A DNA stretch of 64,000 nt from Bacteroides mediterraneensis (GTDB lineage: Bacteria; Bacteroidota; Bacteroidia; Bacteroidales; Bacteroidaceae). Each line of letters begins with the position of its first letter. The stretch's first letter is position 1. Shown here one piece after another: positions 8,521 to 19,206 of this stretch. The position numbers and the translations under genes were made by a program. Location: the NCBI RefSeq assembly GCF_016900355.1, contig NZ_JACJKA010000002.1:62001-126000 (forward strand), given 5' to 3'. The notes under the pieces are model-generated. The model was not told the DNA's origin. It searched no databases and was given only the letters and a program-made list of their open reading frames with translations.

Positions 8521-8898
8521 ATGGCAGATTTGAAAGCTTTTGCAGAACAATTAGTTAACTTGACAGTAAAAGAAGTTAATGAACTTGCAACTATCCTTAA
8601 AGAAGAATATGGTATTGAACCTGCTGCTGCAGCTGTAGCTGTTGCTGCTGGTCCTGCTGCTGCTGGTGCAGCTGCTGCTGAAGAAAAAACTTCATTCGAT
8701 GTAGTTTTGAAGAGCGCAGGTGCTGCTAAACTGCAGGTTGTTAAGGCAGTGAAAGAAGCTTGTGGTCTTGGCTTGAAAGAAGCAAAAGACTTGGTTGACG
8801 GTGCTCCTAGCACAGTAAAAGAAGGTTTGGCTAAAGACGAAGCTGAATCTTTGAAGAAAACTTTGGAAGAAGCTGGAGCTGAAGTTGAACTTAAATAA
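8521..8898 (+). CDS. rplL: 50S ribosomal protein bL12 (L7/L12)
   Basis: A 125-residue acidic stalk protein. It has an N-terminal dimerisation helix (about 1-32), an alanine-rich hinge (about 36-57) and a C-terminal factor-binding domain with [16 protein letters not shown]. The family length is normal. It is followed by a strong hairpin before rpoB. Confidence 0.97.
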   Translation: MADLKAFAEQLVNLTVKEVNELATILKEEYGIEPAAAAVAVAAGPAAAGAAAAEEKTSFDVVLKSAGAAKLQVVKAVKEACGLGLKEAKDLVDGAPSTVKEGLAKDEAESLKKTLEEAGAEVELK

Positions 8899-8923
8899 GA
8901 TTATCCTGTAAATCAGGTAGTTC

Positions 8924-8962
8924 GGTTAAGAGTCCTCTGTAAAGAGGATTCTTAACCTTTTT
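8924..8962 (+). terminator. rplL-rpoB intergenic attenuator
   Basis: A 15-bp stem, GGTTAAGAGTCCTCT (8924-8938) with AGAGGATTCTTAACC (8943-8957), containing one G-U pair and a 4-nt loop, followed by TTTTT. Its position matches the partial terminator that lowers rpoBC expression relative to ribosomal proteins in E. coli. Confidence 0.8.
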
Positions 8963-9057
8963 GCGTCTATATTAAGTTCACTAGGTTTCAATTGTCGGAA
9001 CTGTGAGAGTTCCCCGACTGTAATTATCCTAGTTTTTACATTTTAAACTCCATACAG

Positions 9058-12000
9058 ATGTCTTCAGAAACTCAAAATCAACGAATTAATTTTGCTTCTA
9101 TCAAGAATCCGATGCAGTATCCGGACTTCTTGGAAGTACAGTTGAAGTCATTTCAGGACTTCTTGCAATTAGATACCCCACCCGAAAAACGAAAGAACGA
9201 CGGTTTGTATAAGGTGTTTGCTGAAAATTTCCCGATTGCAGATACACGTAACAACTTCGTGCTCGAGTTCCTTGACTACTATATTGATCCGCCTCACTAT
9301 ACTATTGACGATTGTTTGGAACGCGGACTGACTTATAGTGTTCCCTTGAAAGCCAAACTGAAGCTTTATTGTACAGACCCCGATCACGAAGATTTCGATA
9401 CCGTGATTCAGGATGTGTATCTGGGACCTATCCCTTATATGACTCCGAAAGGTACTTTCGTGATTAACGGTGCAGAGCGTGTCGTTGTATCTCAGCTCCA
9501 TCGTTCACCGGGTGTATTCTTTGGACAAAGCATCCATGCGAATGGTACGAAATTGTATTCTGCCCGTATCATTCCGTTTAAAGGATCTTGGATTGAGTTT
9601 GCTACGGATATCAACAATGTGATGTATGCGTACATCGACCGTAAGAAGAAACTTCCGGTAACTACATTGTTGAGAGCTGTGGGTTTTGAAAACGACAAGG
9701 ACATTCTTGAAATTTTCAACCTGGCTGAAGATGTAAAAGTCAACAAGACAAACCTGAAAAAAATCATCGGACGTAAACTGGCTGCCCGTGTGTTGAAAAC
9801 ATGGACAGAAGATTTCGTAGATGAAGATACTGGTGAAGTTGTTTCTATTGAACGTAATGAGGTAGTGATCGATCGTGAAACAGTGATCGAACCTGAGCAC
9901 ATTGATCTGATTCTTGAATCAGGTGTACAGAATATCCTCGTTCACAATGAAGAGGCAAATGCTTCTGACTATTCTATTATTTTCAACACTTTGCAGAAAG
10001 ACCCGAGTAACTCGGAAAAAGAAGCAGTGTTGTATATCTACCGTCAGTTGCGTAACGCAGACCCTGCCGATGACGCAAGTGCACGTGAGGTTATCAACAA
10101 CCTGTTCTTCTCTGAAAAACGTTACGACTTGGGTGATGTAGGTCGTTATCGGATCAACAAGAAGTTGAATCTGGATACTCCGATGGATGTCAGAGTGTTG
10201 ACTAAACAAGATATTATCGAGATTATCAAATATCTCATTGAGTTGATTAACTCAAAGGCAGACGTAGATGATATTGACCACTTGAGCAACCGTCGTGTAC
10301 GTACGGTGGGTGAGCAGCTGTCAAATCAGTTTGCTATTGGTTTGGCTCGTATGTCTCGTACCATTCGTGAGCGTATGAACGTACGTGACAACGAGGTGTT
10401 CACTCCGATTGATTTGATCAATGCGAAGACCATTTCGTCTGTTATCAACTCATTCTTCGGTACCAATGCCTTGTCACAGTTTATGGACCAGACGAACCCG
10501 CTGGCTGAAATTACACACAAACGTCGTTTGTCTGCCCTGGGTCCTGGTGGTTTGTCACGTGACCGTGCAGGCTTTGAGGTTCGAGACGTACACTATACTC
10601 ACTACGGTCGTTTGTGTCCGATTGAAACTCCTGAAGGTCCGAATATCGGTTTGATTTCTTCTTTGTGTGTATATGCAAAGATCAACGATCTGGGCTTCAT
10701 TGTCACTCCTTATCGTAAGGTGAAGAATGGAGTGGTAGACTTGTCTCCTGAAGGTATTGAATACTTGTCGGCTGAAGAGGAGGAAGACAAGATTATCGCT
10801 CAGGGTAATGCACCGCTGAATGATGACGGTACATTTATCCGCGATAAAGTAAAGGCTCGTCGTGATGCCGATTATCCGGTGGTTACTCCGGATCAGGTGG
10901 ACTTGATGGATGTGTCTCCTCAGCAGATTGCTTCTATCGCTGCTTCTTTGATTCCGTTCTTGGAACACGATGACGCGAACCGTGCGTTGATGGGTTCTAA
11001 CATGATGCGCCAGGCGGTTCCTTTGTTGAAGACAGAAGCTCCGATTGTAGGTACAGGTATTGAAAAACAGTTGTGCGAAGATTCACGTACACAGATTGCC
11101 GCAGAAGGTGATGGTGTGGTTGACTTCGTAGATGCAACGACTATCCGTATCCTGTATGACCGTACAGAAGATGAAGAATTTGTAAGCTTCGAACCGGCCT
11201 TGAAGGAATATCGCATTCCGAAGTTCCGTAAAACAAACCAGAGCATGACTATCGACTTGCGTCCGATCTGTAACAAGGGTCAGCGCGTGAAGAAGGGAGA
11301 TATCCTGACTGAAGGTTATTCTACTGCAAATGGTGAGTTGGCTTTGGGTAAGAACCTGTTGGTTGCTTACATGCCGTGGAAGGGTTACAACTATGAGGAT
11401 GCTATCGTATTGAACGAACGCGTGGTACGTGAAGATATCCTGACTTCTGTACACGTGGATGAATATATCCTGGAAGTACGTGAAACCAAACGCGGTATGG
11501 AAGAGCTGACCTCTGATATTCCGAATGTCAGCGAAGAGGCTACTAAAGATTTGGATGAAAACGGTATTGTACGTGTAGGTGCTCGTATTGAACCGGGTGA
11601 CATCCTGATTGGTAAAATCACACCGAAGGGTGAATCTGATCCTTCTCCAGAAGAAAAACTGTTGCGTGCTATCTTTGGTGACAAGGCTGGTGATGTGAAG
11701 GATGCTTCTCTGAAGGCTTCTCCGTCACTGCGTGGTGTGGTTATTGGCAAGAAACTGTATTCACGTGTAATCAAGACACGTAGTGAAAAGAATGCAGACA
11801 AAGCAATCCTGCCGAAATTGAATGAAGAATTTGAAGAAAAGGCTGCAGCTCTGAAGACTATCTTGATTGATAAGTTGTTGGTTCTGACTGCTGATAAGGT
11901 TTCTCAGGGTGTGAAGGATTATCTGGGAACTGAAGTCATTGCCAAAGGAGCTAAGTTTACGAAATATGATTTGGAATCATTGGATTATACAGTCATTCAG

Positions 12001-12870
12001 TTGAGCAAATGGACAGCAGATGCTCACAAGAATGATATGATTCGTGACCTTATCATGAATTACTTGAAGAAATACAAGGAGCTGGATGCTGAACTGAAAC
12101 GTAAGAAGTTTGCGTTGACAATCGGTGATGAACTGCCTTCAGGTATTATTCAGATGGCGAAGGTTTACATCGCCAAGAAGCGTAAGATTGGTGTCGGTGA
12201 TAAGATGGCCGGTCGTCACGGTAATAAGGGTATCGTTTCACGTGTAGTACGTCAGGAAGACATGCCGTTCTTGGCTGACGGTACTCCGGTAGATATCGTA
12301 TTGAATCCGTTGGGTGTGCCTTCTCGTATGAACATCGGTCAGATCTTTGAAGCTGTATTGGGACGTGCCGGAAAAGAATTGGGTGTGAAGTTTGCCACTC
12401 CTATTTTCGATGGTGCTACCTTGGAAGATTTGGATAAATGGACAGACAAAGCCGGACTGCCTCGTTATTGCAAGACTTATTTGTATGATGGTGGTACAGG
12501 TGAACAGTTTGACCAGCCGGCTACGGTCGGTGTGACTTACATGTTGAAACTGGGTCACATGGTTGAAGACAAGATGCACGCCCGTTCAATCGGTCCGTAC
12601 TCTTTGATTACTCAGCAGCCGCTTGGTGGTAAGGCTCAGTTCGGTGGTCAGCGTTTCGGAGAAATGGAGGTTTGGGCAATCGAAGCATTTGGTGCGGCTC
12701 ATGTACTTCAGGAAATTTTGACCATCAAGTCTGATGACGTGGTTGGACGTTCTAAGGCATACGAAGCAATTGTGAAAGGTGAACCAATGCCTACGCCGGG
12801 TATTCCTGAATCTCTCAACGTATTGTTGCATGAACTTAGAGGTTTGTGCTTGAGCATTACGCTGGAATAA
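9058..12870 (+). CDS. rpoB: DNA-directed RNA polymerase subunit beta
   Basis: A 1270-residue catalytic subunit. The rifampicin-pocket region is visible around [34 protein letters not shown]. The active-site lysine blocks are in [13 protein letters not shown] and the C-terminal [18 protein letters not shown]. The rifampicin region carries the usual wild-type residues Asp, His, Arg and Ser ([15 protein letters not shown]). The start at 9058 follows a 95-nt leader after the attenuator. It is separated from rpoC by 76 nt with a hairpin. Confidence 0.98.
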   Translation: MSSETQNQRINFASIKNPMQYPDFLEVQLKSFQDFLQLDTPPEKRKNDGLYKVFAENFPIADTRNNFVLEFLDYYIDPPHYTIDDCLERGLTYSVPLKAKLKLYCTDPDHEDFDTVIQDVYLGPIPYMTPKGTFVINGAERVVVSQLHRSPGVFFGQSIHANGTKLYSARIIPFKGSWIEFATDINNVMYAYIDRKKKLPVTTLLRAVGFENDKDILEIFNLAEDVKVNKTNLKKIIGRKLAARVLKTWTEDFVDEDTGEVVSIERNEVVIDRETVIEPEHIDLILESGVQNILVHNEEANASDYSIIFNTLQKDPSNSEKEAVLYIYRQLRNADPADDASAREVINNLFFSEKRYDLGDVGRYRINKKLNLDTPMDVRVLTKQDIIEIIKYLIELINSKADVDDIDHLSNRRVRTVGEQLSNQFAIGLARMSRTIRERMNVRDNEVFTPIDLINAKTISSVINSFFGTNALSQFMDQTNPLAEITHKRRLSALGPGGLSRDRAGFEVRDVHYTHYGRLCPIETPEGPNIGLISSLCVYAKINDLGFIVTPYRKVKNGVVDLSPEGIEYLSAEEEEDKIIAQGNAPLNDDGTFIRDKVKARRDADYPVVTPDQVDLMDVSPQQIASIAASLIPFLEHDDANRALMGSNMMRQAVPLLKTEAPIVGTGIEKQLCEDSRTQIAAEGDGVVDFVDATTIRILYDRTEDEEFVSFEPALKEYRIPKFRKTNQSMTIDLRPICNKGQRVKKGDILTEGYSTANGELALGKNLLVAYMPWKGYNYEDAIVLNERVVREDILTSVHVDEYILEVRETKRGMEELTSDIPNVSEEATKDLDENGIVRVGARIEPGDILIGKITPKGESDPSPEEKLLRAIFGDKAGDVKDASLKASPSLRGVVIGKKLYSRVIKTRSEKNADKAILPKLNEEFEEKAAALKTILIDKLLVLTADKVSQGVKDYLGTEVIAKGAKFTKYDLESLDYTVIQLSKWTADAHKNDMIRDLIMNYLKKYKELDAELKRKKFALTIGDELPSGIIQMAKVYIAKKRKIGVGDKMAGRHGNKGIVSRVVRQEDMPFLADGTPVDIVLNPLGVPSRMNIGQIFEAVLGRAGKELGVKFATPIFDGATLEDLDKWTDKAGLPRYCKTYLYDGGTGEQFDQPATVGVTYMLKLGHMVEDKMHARSIGPYSLITQQPLGGKAQFGGQRFGEMEVWAIEAFGAAHVLQEILTIKSDDVVGRSKAYEAIVKGEPMPTPGIPESLNVLLHELRGLCLSITLE

Positions 12871-12882
12871 CTTTTTTCAACT

Positions 12883-12911
12883 GAAGAATGGGGTATAGAT
12901 TCCCATTCTTC
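12883..12911 (+). other. rpoB-rpoC intercistronic hairpin
   Basis: GAAGAATGGG (12883-12892) pairs perfectly with CCCATTCTTC (12902-12911). No T-run follows, so it is more likely an RNA-processing or stability element than a terminator. Confidence 0.6.
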
Positions 12912-12946
12912 CTGATTAAATTCTTCATTATCATAAAATAGAAAGT

Positions 12947-15900
12947 ATGGCTTTTAGAAAAGATACTAAGATAAAAAGTAATTTCTCAAAGATTACGATC
13001 GGTCTGGCATCACCCGAAGAGATTCTGGAAAATTCTTATGGTGAGGTGTTGAAACCGGAAACCATCAACTACCGTACCTATAAACCGGAACGTGACGGTT
13101 TGTTCTGTGAACGTATCTTCGGTCCGGTAAAGGACTATGAGTGCCATTGTGGTAAGTACAAACGTATTCGCTACAAAGGTATCGTCTGCGACCGATGCGG
13201 TGTGGAAGTAACGGAAAAGAAAGTACGTCGTGAACGTAGCGGACATATCCAACTGGTAGTGCCGGTGGCTCACATCTGGTATTTCCGTTCTCTGCCGAAC
13301 AAGATTGGTTATCTGTTGGGTTTGCCGACCAAGAAGCTGGATGCAATTATTTACTACGAACGCTACGTCGTTATCCAGCCGGGTGTAAAGGCTGAAGACG
13401 GAGTAAGTAAATATGACTTGTTGTCTGAAGAAGAATATCTGGACATCATGGATACACTTCCAAAGGACAACCAGTACTTGGAAGACAGTGATCCGAACAA
13501 GTTCATCGCAAAGATGGGTGCGGAAGCTATCTACGATTTGTTGGTAGGACTGGACTTGGATGCGTTGTCATACGAGTTGCGTCACAAGGCAAACAGCGAT
13601 TCTTCTCAGCAGCGTAAGAACGAAGCTTTGAAACGTTTGCAGGTAGTGGAATCTTTCCGTGCTTCACGTGGCCGCAACAAACCAGAGTGGATGATTGTAC
13701 GTATCGTACCGGTTATCCCGCCTGAACTGCGTCCGTTGGTCCCGTTGGATGGTGGACGTTTCGCTACTTCCGACTTGAACGATTTGTATCGTCGTGTGAT
13801 TATCCGTAACAATCGTCTGAAACGACTGATTGAAATCAAGGCTCCGGAAGTCATCTTGCGTAATGAAAAACGTATGCTTCAGGAAGCTGTCGATTCATTG
13901 TTCGACAACTCTCGTAAGTCGAGTGCAGTGAAGACAGATGCCAACCGTCCGTTGAAATCTTTGTCAGACAGCTTGAAAGGTAAGCAAGGACGTTTCCGTC
14001 AGAACCTGTTGGGTAAACGTGTCGACTATTCAGCTCGTTCCGTAATCGTCGTAGGTCCGGAACTGAAGATGGGTGAATGCGGTATTCCGAAACTGATGGC
14101 TGCCGAATTGTACAAGCCGTTCATCATTCGTAAGCTGATTGAACGTGGTATCGTGAAGACCGTGAAATCTGCAAAGAAGATTGTAGACCGTAAGGAACCT
14201 GTGATTTGGGATATCCTGGAACACGTAATGAAAGGTCATCCGGTATTGTTGAACCGTGCGCCGACATTGCACCGTCTGGGTATTCAGGCCTTCCAGCCGA
14301 AGATGATTGAAGGAAAAGCTATCCAGTTGCATCCGTTGGCTTGTACCGCGTTCAACGCCGACTTCGATGGTGACCAGATGGCCGTACACTTGCCGTTGAG
14401 CAATGAGGCTGTATTGGAAGCACAGATGCTGATGTTGCAGTCACACAATATTCTGAACCCGGCCAACGGTGCGCCTATCACCGTGCCTGCACAGGATATG
14501 GTTTTGGGATTGTATTACATTACCAAACTGCGTAAGGGTGCTAAAGGTGAAGGTTTGATTTTCTACGGACCGGAAGAAGCAATGATTGCTTACAACGAAG
14601 GTAAGGTAGATATTCACGCTATCATCAGCGTTGTTGCCAATGACTTGGATGAAAACGGCAACATCGTGAAGAAGATGATCAAGGAAACCTCTGTAGGTCG
14701 TGTGATTGTCAATGAACTGGTTCCTGATGAATGTGGTTATTTGAATACCATTATTTCTAAGAAGTCTCTGCGTGACATCATCAGCAATGTAATCAAGGCT
14801 GTGGGTGTGGCTCGTGCTTGCGAATTCTTGGATGGAATCAAGAACTTAGGTTATAAGAAAGCATTCGAAGGTGGTCTGTCATTCAACTTGGGCGATATCA
14901 TTATCCCGAAGGAGAAAGAGGAACTGGTAAAACGTGGTAACGAAGAAATCGAACAGATCATGATGAACTATAACATGGGATTCATCACTGATAACGAACG
15001 TTACAACCAGGTAATTGATACTTGGACACACGTAAACAGTGACTTGTCAGACATTCTATATAAAACAATTAAGAACGACGACCAGGGATTCAACTCTGTA
15101 TTCATGATGCTGGATTCCGGAGCCCGTGGTTCTAAGGAACAGATTCGTCAGTTGTCTGGTATGCGTGGTTTGATGGCCAAGCCGCAGAAAGCCGGTGCCG
15201 AAGGTGCTCAGATTATTGAAAACCCGATTCTTTCTAACTTTAAGGAAGGTCTTTCGGTGTTGGAGTACTTTATTTCAACCCACGGTGCTCGTAAGGGTCT
15301 TGCCGATACCGCGTTGAAGACAGCCGATGCCGGATACCTGACTCGTCGTTTGGTAGACGTTTCTCACGACGTTATCATCAACGAAGAAGACTGTGGTACA
15401 TTGCGTGGTCTGGTTTGCACAGCGTTGAAGAACAACGATGAAGTAATCGCTACGTTGTACGAACGTATCTTGGGCCGTGTATCTGTACACGATATCATCC
15501 ACCCGACTACTGGTAAGCTGATTGTGGCTGCCGGTGAAGAAATCACGGAAAGCATCGCGGAAGAAATCGAAAATTCTCCGATTGAAAGCGTAGAAATCCG
15601 TTCCGTATTGACTTGTGAGTCTAAGAAGGGTGTATGTGCGAAGTGTTATGGACGTAACTTGGCTACCAGCCGTATGGTTCAGAAGGGTGAGGCTGTCGGC
15701 GTAATCGCTGCACAGTCAATCGGTGAACCGGGTACTCAGCTGACTCTGCGTACATTCCACGCCGGAGGTATCGCTGGTAACATGGCAGCCAATGCAAGTA
15801 TCGTAGCGAAGAACGATGCACGTCTGGAATTCGAAGAATTGCGTACAGTTGATGCTGTAGAAGAAACTGGCGAACCAGTGAAGATTGTAGTAGGCCGTTT

Positions 15901-17233
15901 GGCAGAAGTTCGTTTCGTAGATGTCAATACTGGTATCGTATTGTCTACTCACAACGTACCTTACGGTTCTAAATTGTATGCTTCAGACGGTGAAGTCGTA
16001 GAAAAGGGCAAGCTGATTGCGAAGTGGGACCCGTTCAACGCCGTTATCGTAACAGAAGCTGCCGGTAAGATTGACTTTGAATCTGTGATTGAAAATGTCA
16101 CTTACAAGGTAGAATCCGATGAAGCTACAGGTTTGCGTGAAATCATCATCACTGAATCTAAGGATAAGAACAAGATTCCTTCTTTGCACATTTTGGATGA
16201 GAATGGTGGAATTATCCGTACATACAACTTGCCGGTAGGTGGTCACGTAGTCGTAGAAGACAAGCAGACCGTGAAAGCAGGTGATATTTTGGTGAAGATT
16301 CCGCGTGCCGTTGGTAAGGCTGGTGATATCACCGGTGGTCTTCCGCGAGTAACTGAGCTGTTTGAAGCTCGTAACCCGTCTAACCCTGCAGTCGTATCTG
16401 AAATCGATGGTGAGGTAACAATGGGTAAGATCAAACGTGGTAACCGTGAAATCATCGTGACTTCCAAGACAGGTGATGTACGTAAGTACTTGGTTGCATT
16501 GTCTAAGCAGATTCTGGTTCAGGAAAATGACTACGTACGTGCCGGAACTCCGTTGTCTGATGGTGCTATCACTCCTGCTGATATCCTGGCTATCAAAGGT
16601 CCTACGGCCGTTCAGGAATATATCGTAAATGAAATCCAAGACGTATACCGTCTGCAGGGTGTGAAGATTAACGATAAGCACTTCGAAATCATCGTTCGTC
16701 AGATGATGCGTAAGGTACAGATTGATGAACCGGGTGATACTCGCTTCTTGGAACAGCAGGTGGTTGACCGCATTGAGTTCAATGAAGAAAACGACCGTAT
16801 CTGGGGTAAGAAAGTGGTAGTAGATGCCGGTGATTCTCAGAACTTGCAGCCGGGACAGATTGTCACAGCTCGTAAGCTTCGCGACGAAAACAGTATGTTG
16901 AAGCGTCGTGACCTGAAATTGGTGGAAGTACGTGATGCAGTGCCGGCTACTTCTACTCAGATTTTGCAGGGTATCACACGTGCCGCATTGCAGACTTCAA
17001 GCTTCATGTCGGCTGCTTCCTTCCAGGAAACAACGAAGGTATTGAACGAAGCTGCTATCAACGGTAAGGTGGACAAGCTGGAAGGTATGAAGGAGAACGT
17101 AATCTGCGGTCATCTGATTCCGGCGGGTACAGGTCAGCGTGAGTTTGAAAAGATTGTGGTAGGTTCTAAAGAAGAATACGACCGCATCTTGGCCAACAAG
17201 AAGAACGTATTGGACTATAGCGAAGTTGAATAA
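12947..17233 (+). CDS. rpoC: DNA-directed RNA polymerase subunit beta'
   Basis: A 1428-residue catalytic subunit. The N-terminal zinc ribbon is CHCGKY...CDRCGVEVT. The catalytic magnesium loop NADFDGDQ is near residue 470. A second zinc site is [15 protein letters not shown]. The bridge/trigger region includes [16 protein letters not shown]. The C-terminal domain is preceded by a sandwich-barrel insertion typical of the phylum. It is the last gene of the operon and is followed by a strong terminator. Confidence 0.98.
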   Translation: MAFRKDTKIKSNFSKITIGLASPEEILENSYGEVLKPETINYRTYKPERDGLFCERIFGPVKDYECHCGKYKRIRYKGIVCDRCGVEVTEKKVRRERSGHIQLVVPVAHIWYFRSLPNKIGYLLGLPTKKLDAIIYYERYVVIQPGVKAEDGVSKYDLLSEEEYLDIMDTLPKDNQYLEDSDPNKFIAKMGAEAIYDLLVGLDLDALSYELRHKANSDSSQQRKNEALKRLQVVESFRASRGRNKPEWMIVRIVPVIPPELRPLVPLDGGRFATSDLNDLYRRVIIRNNRLKRLIEIKAPEVILRNEKRMLQEAVDSLFDNSRKSSAVKTDANRPLKSLSDSLKGKQGRFRQNLLGKRVDYSARSVIVVGPELKMGECGIPKLMAAELYKPFIIRKLIERGIVKTVKSAKKIVDRKEPVIWDILEHVMKGHPVLLNRAPTLHRLGIQAFQPKMIEGKAIQLHPLACTAFNADFDGDQMAVHLPLSNEAVLEAQMLMLQSHNILNPANGAPITVPAQDMVLGLYYITKLRKGAKGEGLIFYGPEEAMIAYNEGKVDIHAIISVVANDLDENGNIVKKMIKETSVGRVIVNELVPDECGYLNTIISKKSLRDIISNVIKAVGVARACEFLDGIKNLGYKKAFEGGLSFNLGDIIIPKEKEELVKRGNEEIEQIMMNYNMGFITDNERYNQVIDTWTHVNSDLSDILYKTIKNDDQGFNSVFMMLDSGARGSKEQIRQLSGMRGLMAKPQKAGAEGAQIIENPILSNFKEGLSVLEYFISTHGARKGLADTALKTADAGYLTRRLVDVSHDVIINEEDCGTLRGLVCTALKNNDEVIATLYERILGRVSVHDIIHPTTGKLIVAAGEEITESIAEEIENSPIESVEIRSVLTCESKKGVCAKCYGRNLATSRMVQKGEAVGVIAAQSIGEPGTQLTLRTFHAGGIAGNMAANASIVAKNDARLEFEELRTVDAVEETGEPVKIVVGRLAEVRFVDVNTGIVLSTHNVPYGSKLYASDGEVVEKGKLIAKWDPFNAVIVTEAAGKIDFESVIENVTYKVESDEATGLREIIITESKDKNKIPSLHILDENGGIIRTYNLPVGGHVVVEDKQTVKAGDILVKIPRAVGKAGDITGGLPRVTELFEARNPSNPAVVSEIDGEVTMGKIKRGNREIIVTSKTGDVRKYLVALSKQILVQENDYVRAGTPLSDGAITPADILAIKGPTAVQEYIVNEIQDVYRLQGVKINDKHFEIIVRQMMRKVQIDEPGDTRFLEQQVVDRIEFNEENDRIWGKKVVVDAGDSQNLQPGQIVTARKLRDENSMLKRRDLKLVEVRDAVPATSTQILQGITRAALQTSSFMSAASFQETTKVLNEAAINGKVDKLEGMKENVICGHLIPAGTGQREFEKIVVGSKEEYDRILANKKNVLDYSEVE

Positions 17234-17252
17234 CTCAACCGAATATAAAAAG

Positions 17253-17284
17253 AAAAGCCGTCTCGTTTGAGGCGGCTTTTTTTT
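17253..17284 (+). terminator. rpoBC operon terminator
   Basis: AAAAGCCG (17253-17260) pairs with CGGCTTTT (17273-17280), with an inner CTC/GAG pairing, followed by a continuous T-run. The next gene is convergent. Confidence 0.88.
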
Positions 17285-17301
17285 ATGCTTGTCATCCTGC
17301 G

Positions 17302-17730
17302 TCAGCGGTTTCGTTTCCTTTTCCAGAAGAGCCGGATAAAACGCCCTCCGGTGGCAATGAGTGCCAGAGAGAGGCCGGTATAGAATACGGCAATGAAACT
17401 CTCCGGCAGCAAATGTGCCTTGCGGATGGTGACGCCCATCCCAATCATGAACGCCATGACAATCCACCCCTTTACATCGAAGAAAGAGAAGGGACAATGC
17501 TTTTCCCGTTTTCCCGAAGTGATACGCTGCGTATGCTTGCGGTAGAGCTTGTGGAAAACCATGCAGAAGAACAGCAGGAACACCAGACTGGCCTCACAGA
17601 CCTTCAGAAGCCAATAGTGCGTGTCCGTAATCCAGCAGGAGAGGCCTATATGTAGGATGTTGAGGCCTGCCACCAGCCACACCACGCCAGCCGTCAGCAA
17701 TAGGGTATTGGAAGAAACTCCGTACTTCAT
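17302..17730 (-). CDS. Predicted four-span membrane protein of unknown function
   Basis: A 142-residue protein that I do not recognise. Four hydrophobic segments are visible at roughly residues 9-30, 42-62, 88-105 and 112-131. The second pair is separated from the first by a basic loop (HKLYRKHTQRITSGKREKH). The C-terminus is very basic (RFIRLFWKRKRNR), suggesting it is cytosolic. There is no signal peptide or enzyme motif. The start lies 6 nt after the CorA stop on the same strand, so it is probably cotranscribed with the magnesium channel. A role linked to metal transport is only an inference from that context. Confidence 0.6.
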   Translation of the reverse strand: MKYGVSSNTLLLTAGVVWLVAGLNILHIGLSCWITDTHYWLLKVCEASLVFLLFFCMVFHKLYRKHTQRITSGKREKHCPFSFFDVKGWIVMAFMIGMGVTIRKAHLLPESFIAVFYTGLSLALIATGGRFIRLFWKRKRNR

Positions 17731-17736
17731 CTTAGC

Positions 17737-18663
17737 TTAGAACCATTTGATTTTTCGGAAAATGACAAATGCGGCTGCCGATAAGAGAATCGAGAAGCAG
17801 ACAATCAGGGCAAACGCATGGGGCAAGCCTTCGATGTGAATATCCACGTTCATACCGTAGAAACTGGCAATCAGCGTAGGCACCATCAGGATGATGGAGA
17901 GACTGGTCATGCGTTTCATGATGGTGTTCACGTTATTGGAGATAATGGACGCGAAGGCATCCATCGTACCCGTGAGGATGTCACTGTAGATGTTCACCTG
18001 GTTGTGAGCCTGTTTCAGTTCGATGAGCACGTCGTCGGTCAGTTCCGCGTTCTGGTAATCCTGTTCATTGAAAATGTTCTGCAGCTTGCCTATCATGACC
18101 TCATTGCCACGGATGGACGTGTTGAAGTACACCAGACTCTTCTGCAGGTTCATCAACCGGAGCAAGTCCTCGTTACGGATACTCCGCTCCAGTTCCTTTT
18201 CCGCACAGTTCACCTCATTGTTAATCTGTTTCAGGTATTTCAGGAACCACACGGCCGAAGAGTAAATCAGCCGCAGAATCAGTTCGTATTTGTTGGGCAC
18301 GTTGATACCCTTGCGTTGCGTATGTTCAATGAAGTCGGGCAGCATCTCCGTAGAGTAGTAGCACACCGAAATCACCAGTTCATTGTTCGTGATGATGCCG
18401 ATGGGCACCGTGACATAAGGCACCTTCGAATCGGGCGTCTGCATGGGGATACGCAAGATGGTCAGCAGCCAGTTGCCTTCCGTATCCGTACGCGGCCTTT
18501 CGTCCGTATCGGCGATATCGTTCAAGAAAGATCGGGGAACTTTCAATTCATCTTGCAGGAAGCGGAAATCCGACTCATCGGGACATTCCACATTAATCCA
18601 GCAGTTGGGCTGCCAGTTCGTTTTTTCTACGAAACCTGCTTCACAAAAAAGATACTTTCTCAT
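17737..18663 (-). CDS. corA: CorA-family divalent cation (Mg2+/Co2+) transporter
   Basis: A 308-residue inner-membrane channel. A large cytosolic N-terminal domain is followed by a long helix (about 150-240) and two C-terminal spans. The first span ends with the selectivity motif YGMNV near residue 268, and a short periplasmic loop (DIHIEGLPHA) follows. The C-terminus is basic (FRKIKWF). The start at 18663 has an AAAGGAG Shine-Dalgarno 7 nt upstream, again unusual for the phylum. No clear M-box or other riboswitch was seen in the roughly 150 nt leader. The small membrane protein downstream is probably in the same transcript. Confidence 0.9.
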   Translation of the reverse strand: MRKYLFCEAGFVEKTNWQPNCWINVECPDESDFRFLQDELKVPRSFLNDIADTDERPRTDTEGNWLLTILRIPMQTPDSKVPYVTVPIGIITNNELVISVCYYSTEMLPDFIEHTQRKGINVPNKYELILRLIYSSAVWFLKYLKQINNEVNCAEKELERSIRNEDLLRLMNLQKSLVYFNTSIRGNEVMIGKLQNIFNEQDYQNAELTDDVLIELKQAHNQVNIYSDILTGTMDAFASIISNNVNTIMKRMTSLSIILMVPTLIASFYGMNVDIHIEGLPHAFALIVCFSILLSAAAFVIFRKIKWF

Positions 18664-18811
18664 GTTTCTGCTCCTTTCCTTCGTTTTAAGCCCGGAGGAG
18701 CATCTTCAGAGTAAGCTACAATCTACTCACGACACTCCTTCAGGAAGTGGTTAAAATAATGATAATACGTTCGCGAGTAAGAATCGTCCATATCGTTTCG
18801 TTTTAGGGTAT

Positions 18812-18840
18812 AAAAAAAGTTCGTTTTTAGCAAACGAACT
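18812..18840 (-). terminator. Terminator of the tRNA-Asn cluster
   Basis: AGTTCGTTT (18818-18826) pairs perfectly with AAACGAACT (18832-18840). On the minus strand the stem is followed by a run of seven T. Confidence 0.85.
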
Positions 18841-18846
18841 CTCAAG

Positions 18847-18920
18847 CTCTTCAGGTTGGACTTGAACCAACGACCCTCTGATTAACAGTCAGATGCTCTA
18901 ACCGACTGAGCTACTGAAGA
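18847..18920 (-). tRNA. tRNA-Asn (anticodon GTT), copy 3 of 3 in transcription order
   Basis: Minus strand acceptor TCTTCAG pairs with CTGAAGA, discriminator G, anticodon loop CTGTTAA, T arm GGTTCAAGTCC. Identical to the two neighbouring copies. Confidence 0.95.
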
Positions 18921-18949
18921 AAGTTTAAACATGTTTTCCTAAAAAGGAG

Positions 18950-19023
18950 CTCTTCAGGTTGGACTTGAACCAACGACCCTCTGATTAACAGTCAGATGCT
19001 CTAACCGACTGAGCTACTGAAGA
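18950..19023 (-). tRNA. tRNA-Asn (anticodon GTT), copy 2 of 3
   Basis: Same 74-nt sequence as the other copies. The 29-nt spacer to copy 3 and the 30-nt spacer to copy 1 are nearly identical, both containing TTTAAACATGTTTT, so the cluster arose by tandem duplication of a roughly 103-bp unit. Confidence 0.95.
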
Positions 19024-19053
19024 AAATTTAAACATGTTTTTTCAAAAAAGGAG

Positions 19054-19127
19054 CTCTTCAGGTTGGACTTGAACCAACGACCCTCTGATTAACAGTCAGA
19101 TGCTCTAACCGACTGAGCTACTGAAGA
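19054..19127 (-). tRNA. tRNA-Asn (anticodon GTT), copy 1 of 3
   Basis: Same sequence as the other two. It is the copy nearest the promoter at 19150-19181. Confidence 0.95.
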
Positions 19128-19149
19128 AGGTTTTTCCTTAATTGCGCTG

Positions 19150-19181
19150 CAAAGGTAGTAGGATATTTTGAATTATGCAAT
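19150..19181 (-). promoter_or_regulatory. Promoter of the tRNA-Asn cluster
   Basis: On the minus strand, ATTG (19178-19181), a 20-nt spacer and TACCTTTG (19150-19157). It fits the Bacteroidota consensus with one mismatch at -33 and lies about 22 nt before the first tRNA. Confidence 0.6.
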
Positions 19182-19188
19182 ATCTTTG
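19181..19188 (+). promoter_or_regulatory. Candidate -7 box for the PfkB kinase gene
   Basis: TATCTTTG matches TAnnTTTG exactly, 18 nt before the kinase start, implying a very short leader. No TTTG is found at the usual distance upstream. Its first base is shared with the -33 element of the divergent tRNA-Asn promoter. Confidence 0.45.
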
Positions 19189-19206
19189 CAAAAAAAATAA
19201 AGCAAA

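Noticed and set aside
18847-19127. Possible CRISPR-like direct repeats
   Set aside because: The repeat units are full tRNA-Asn genes with near-identical spacers, not variable spacers.
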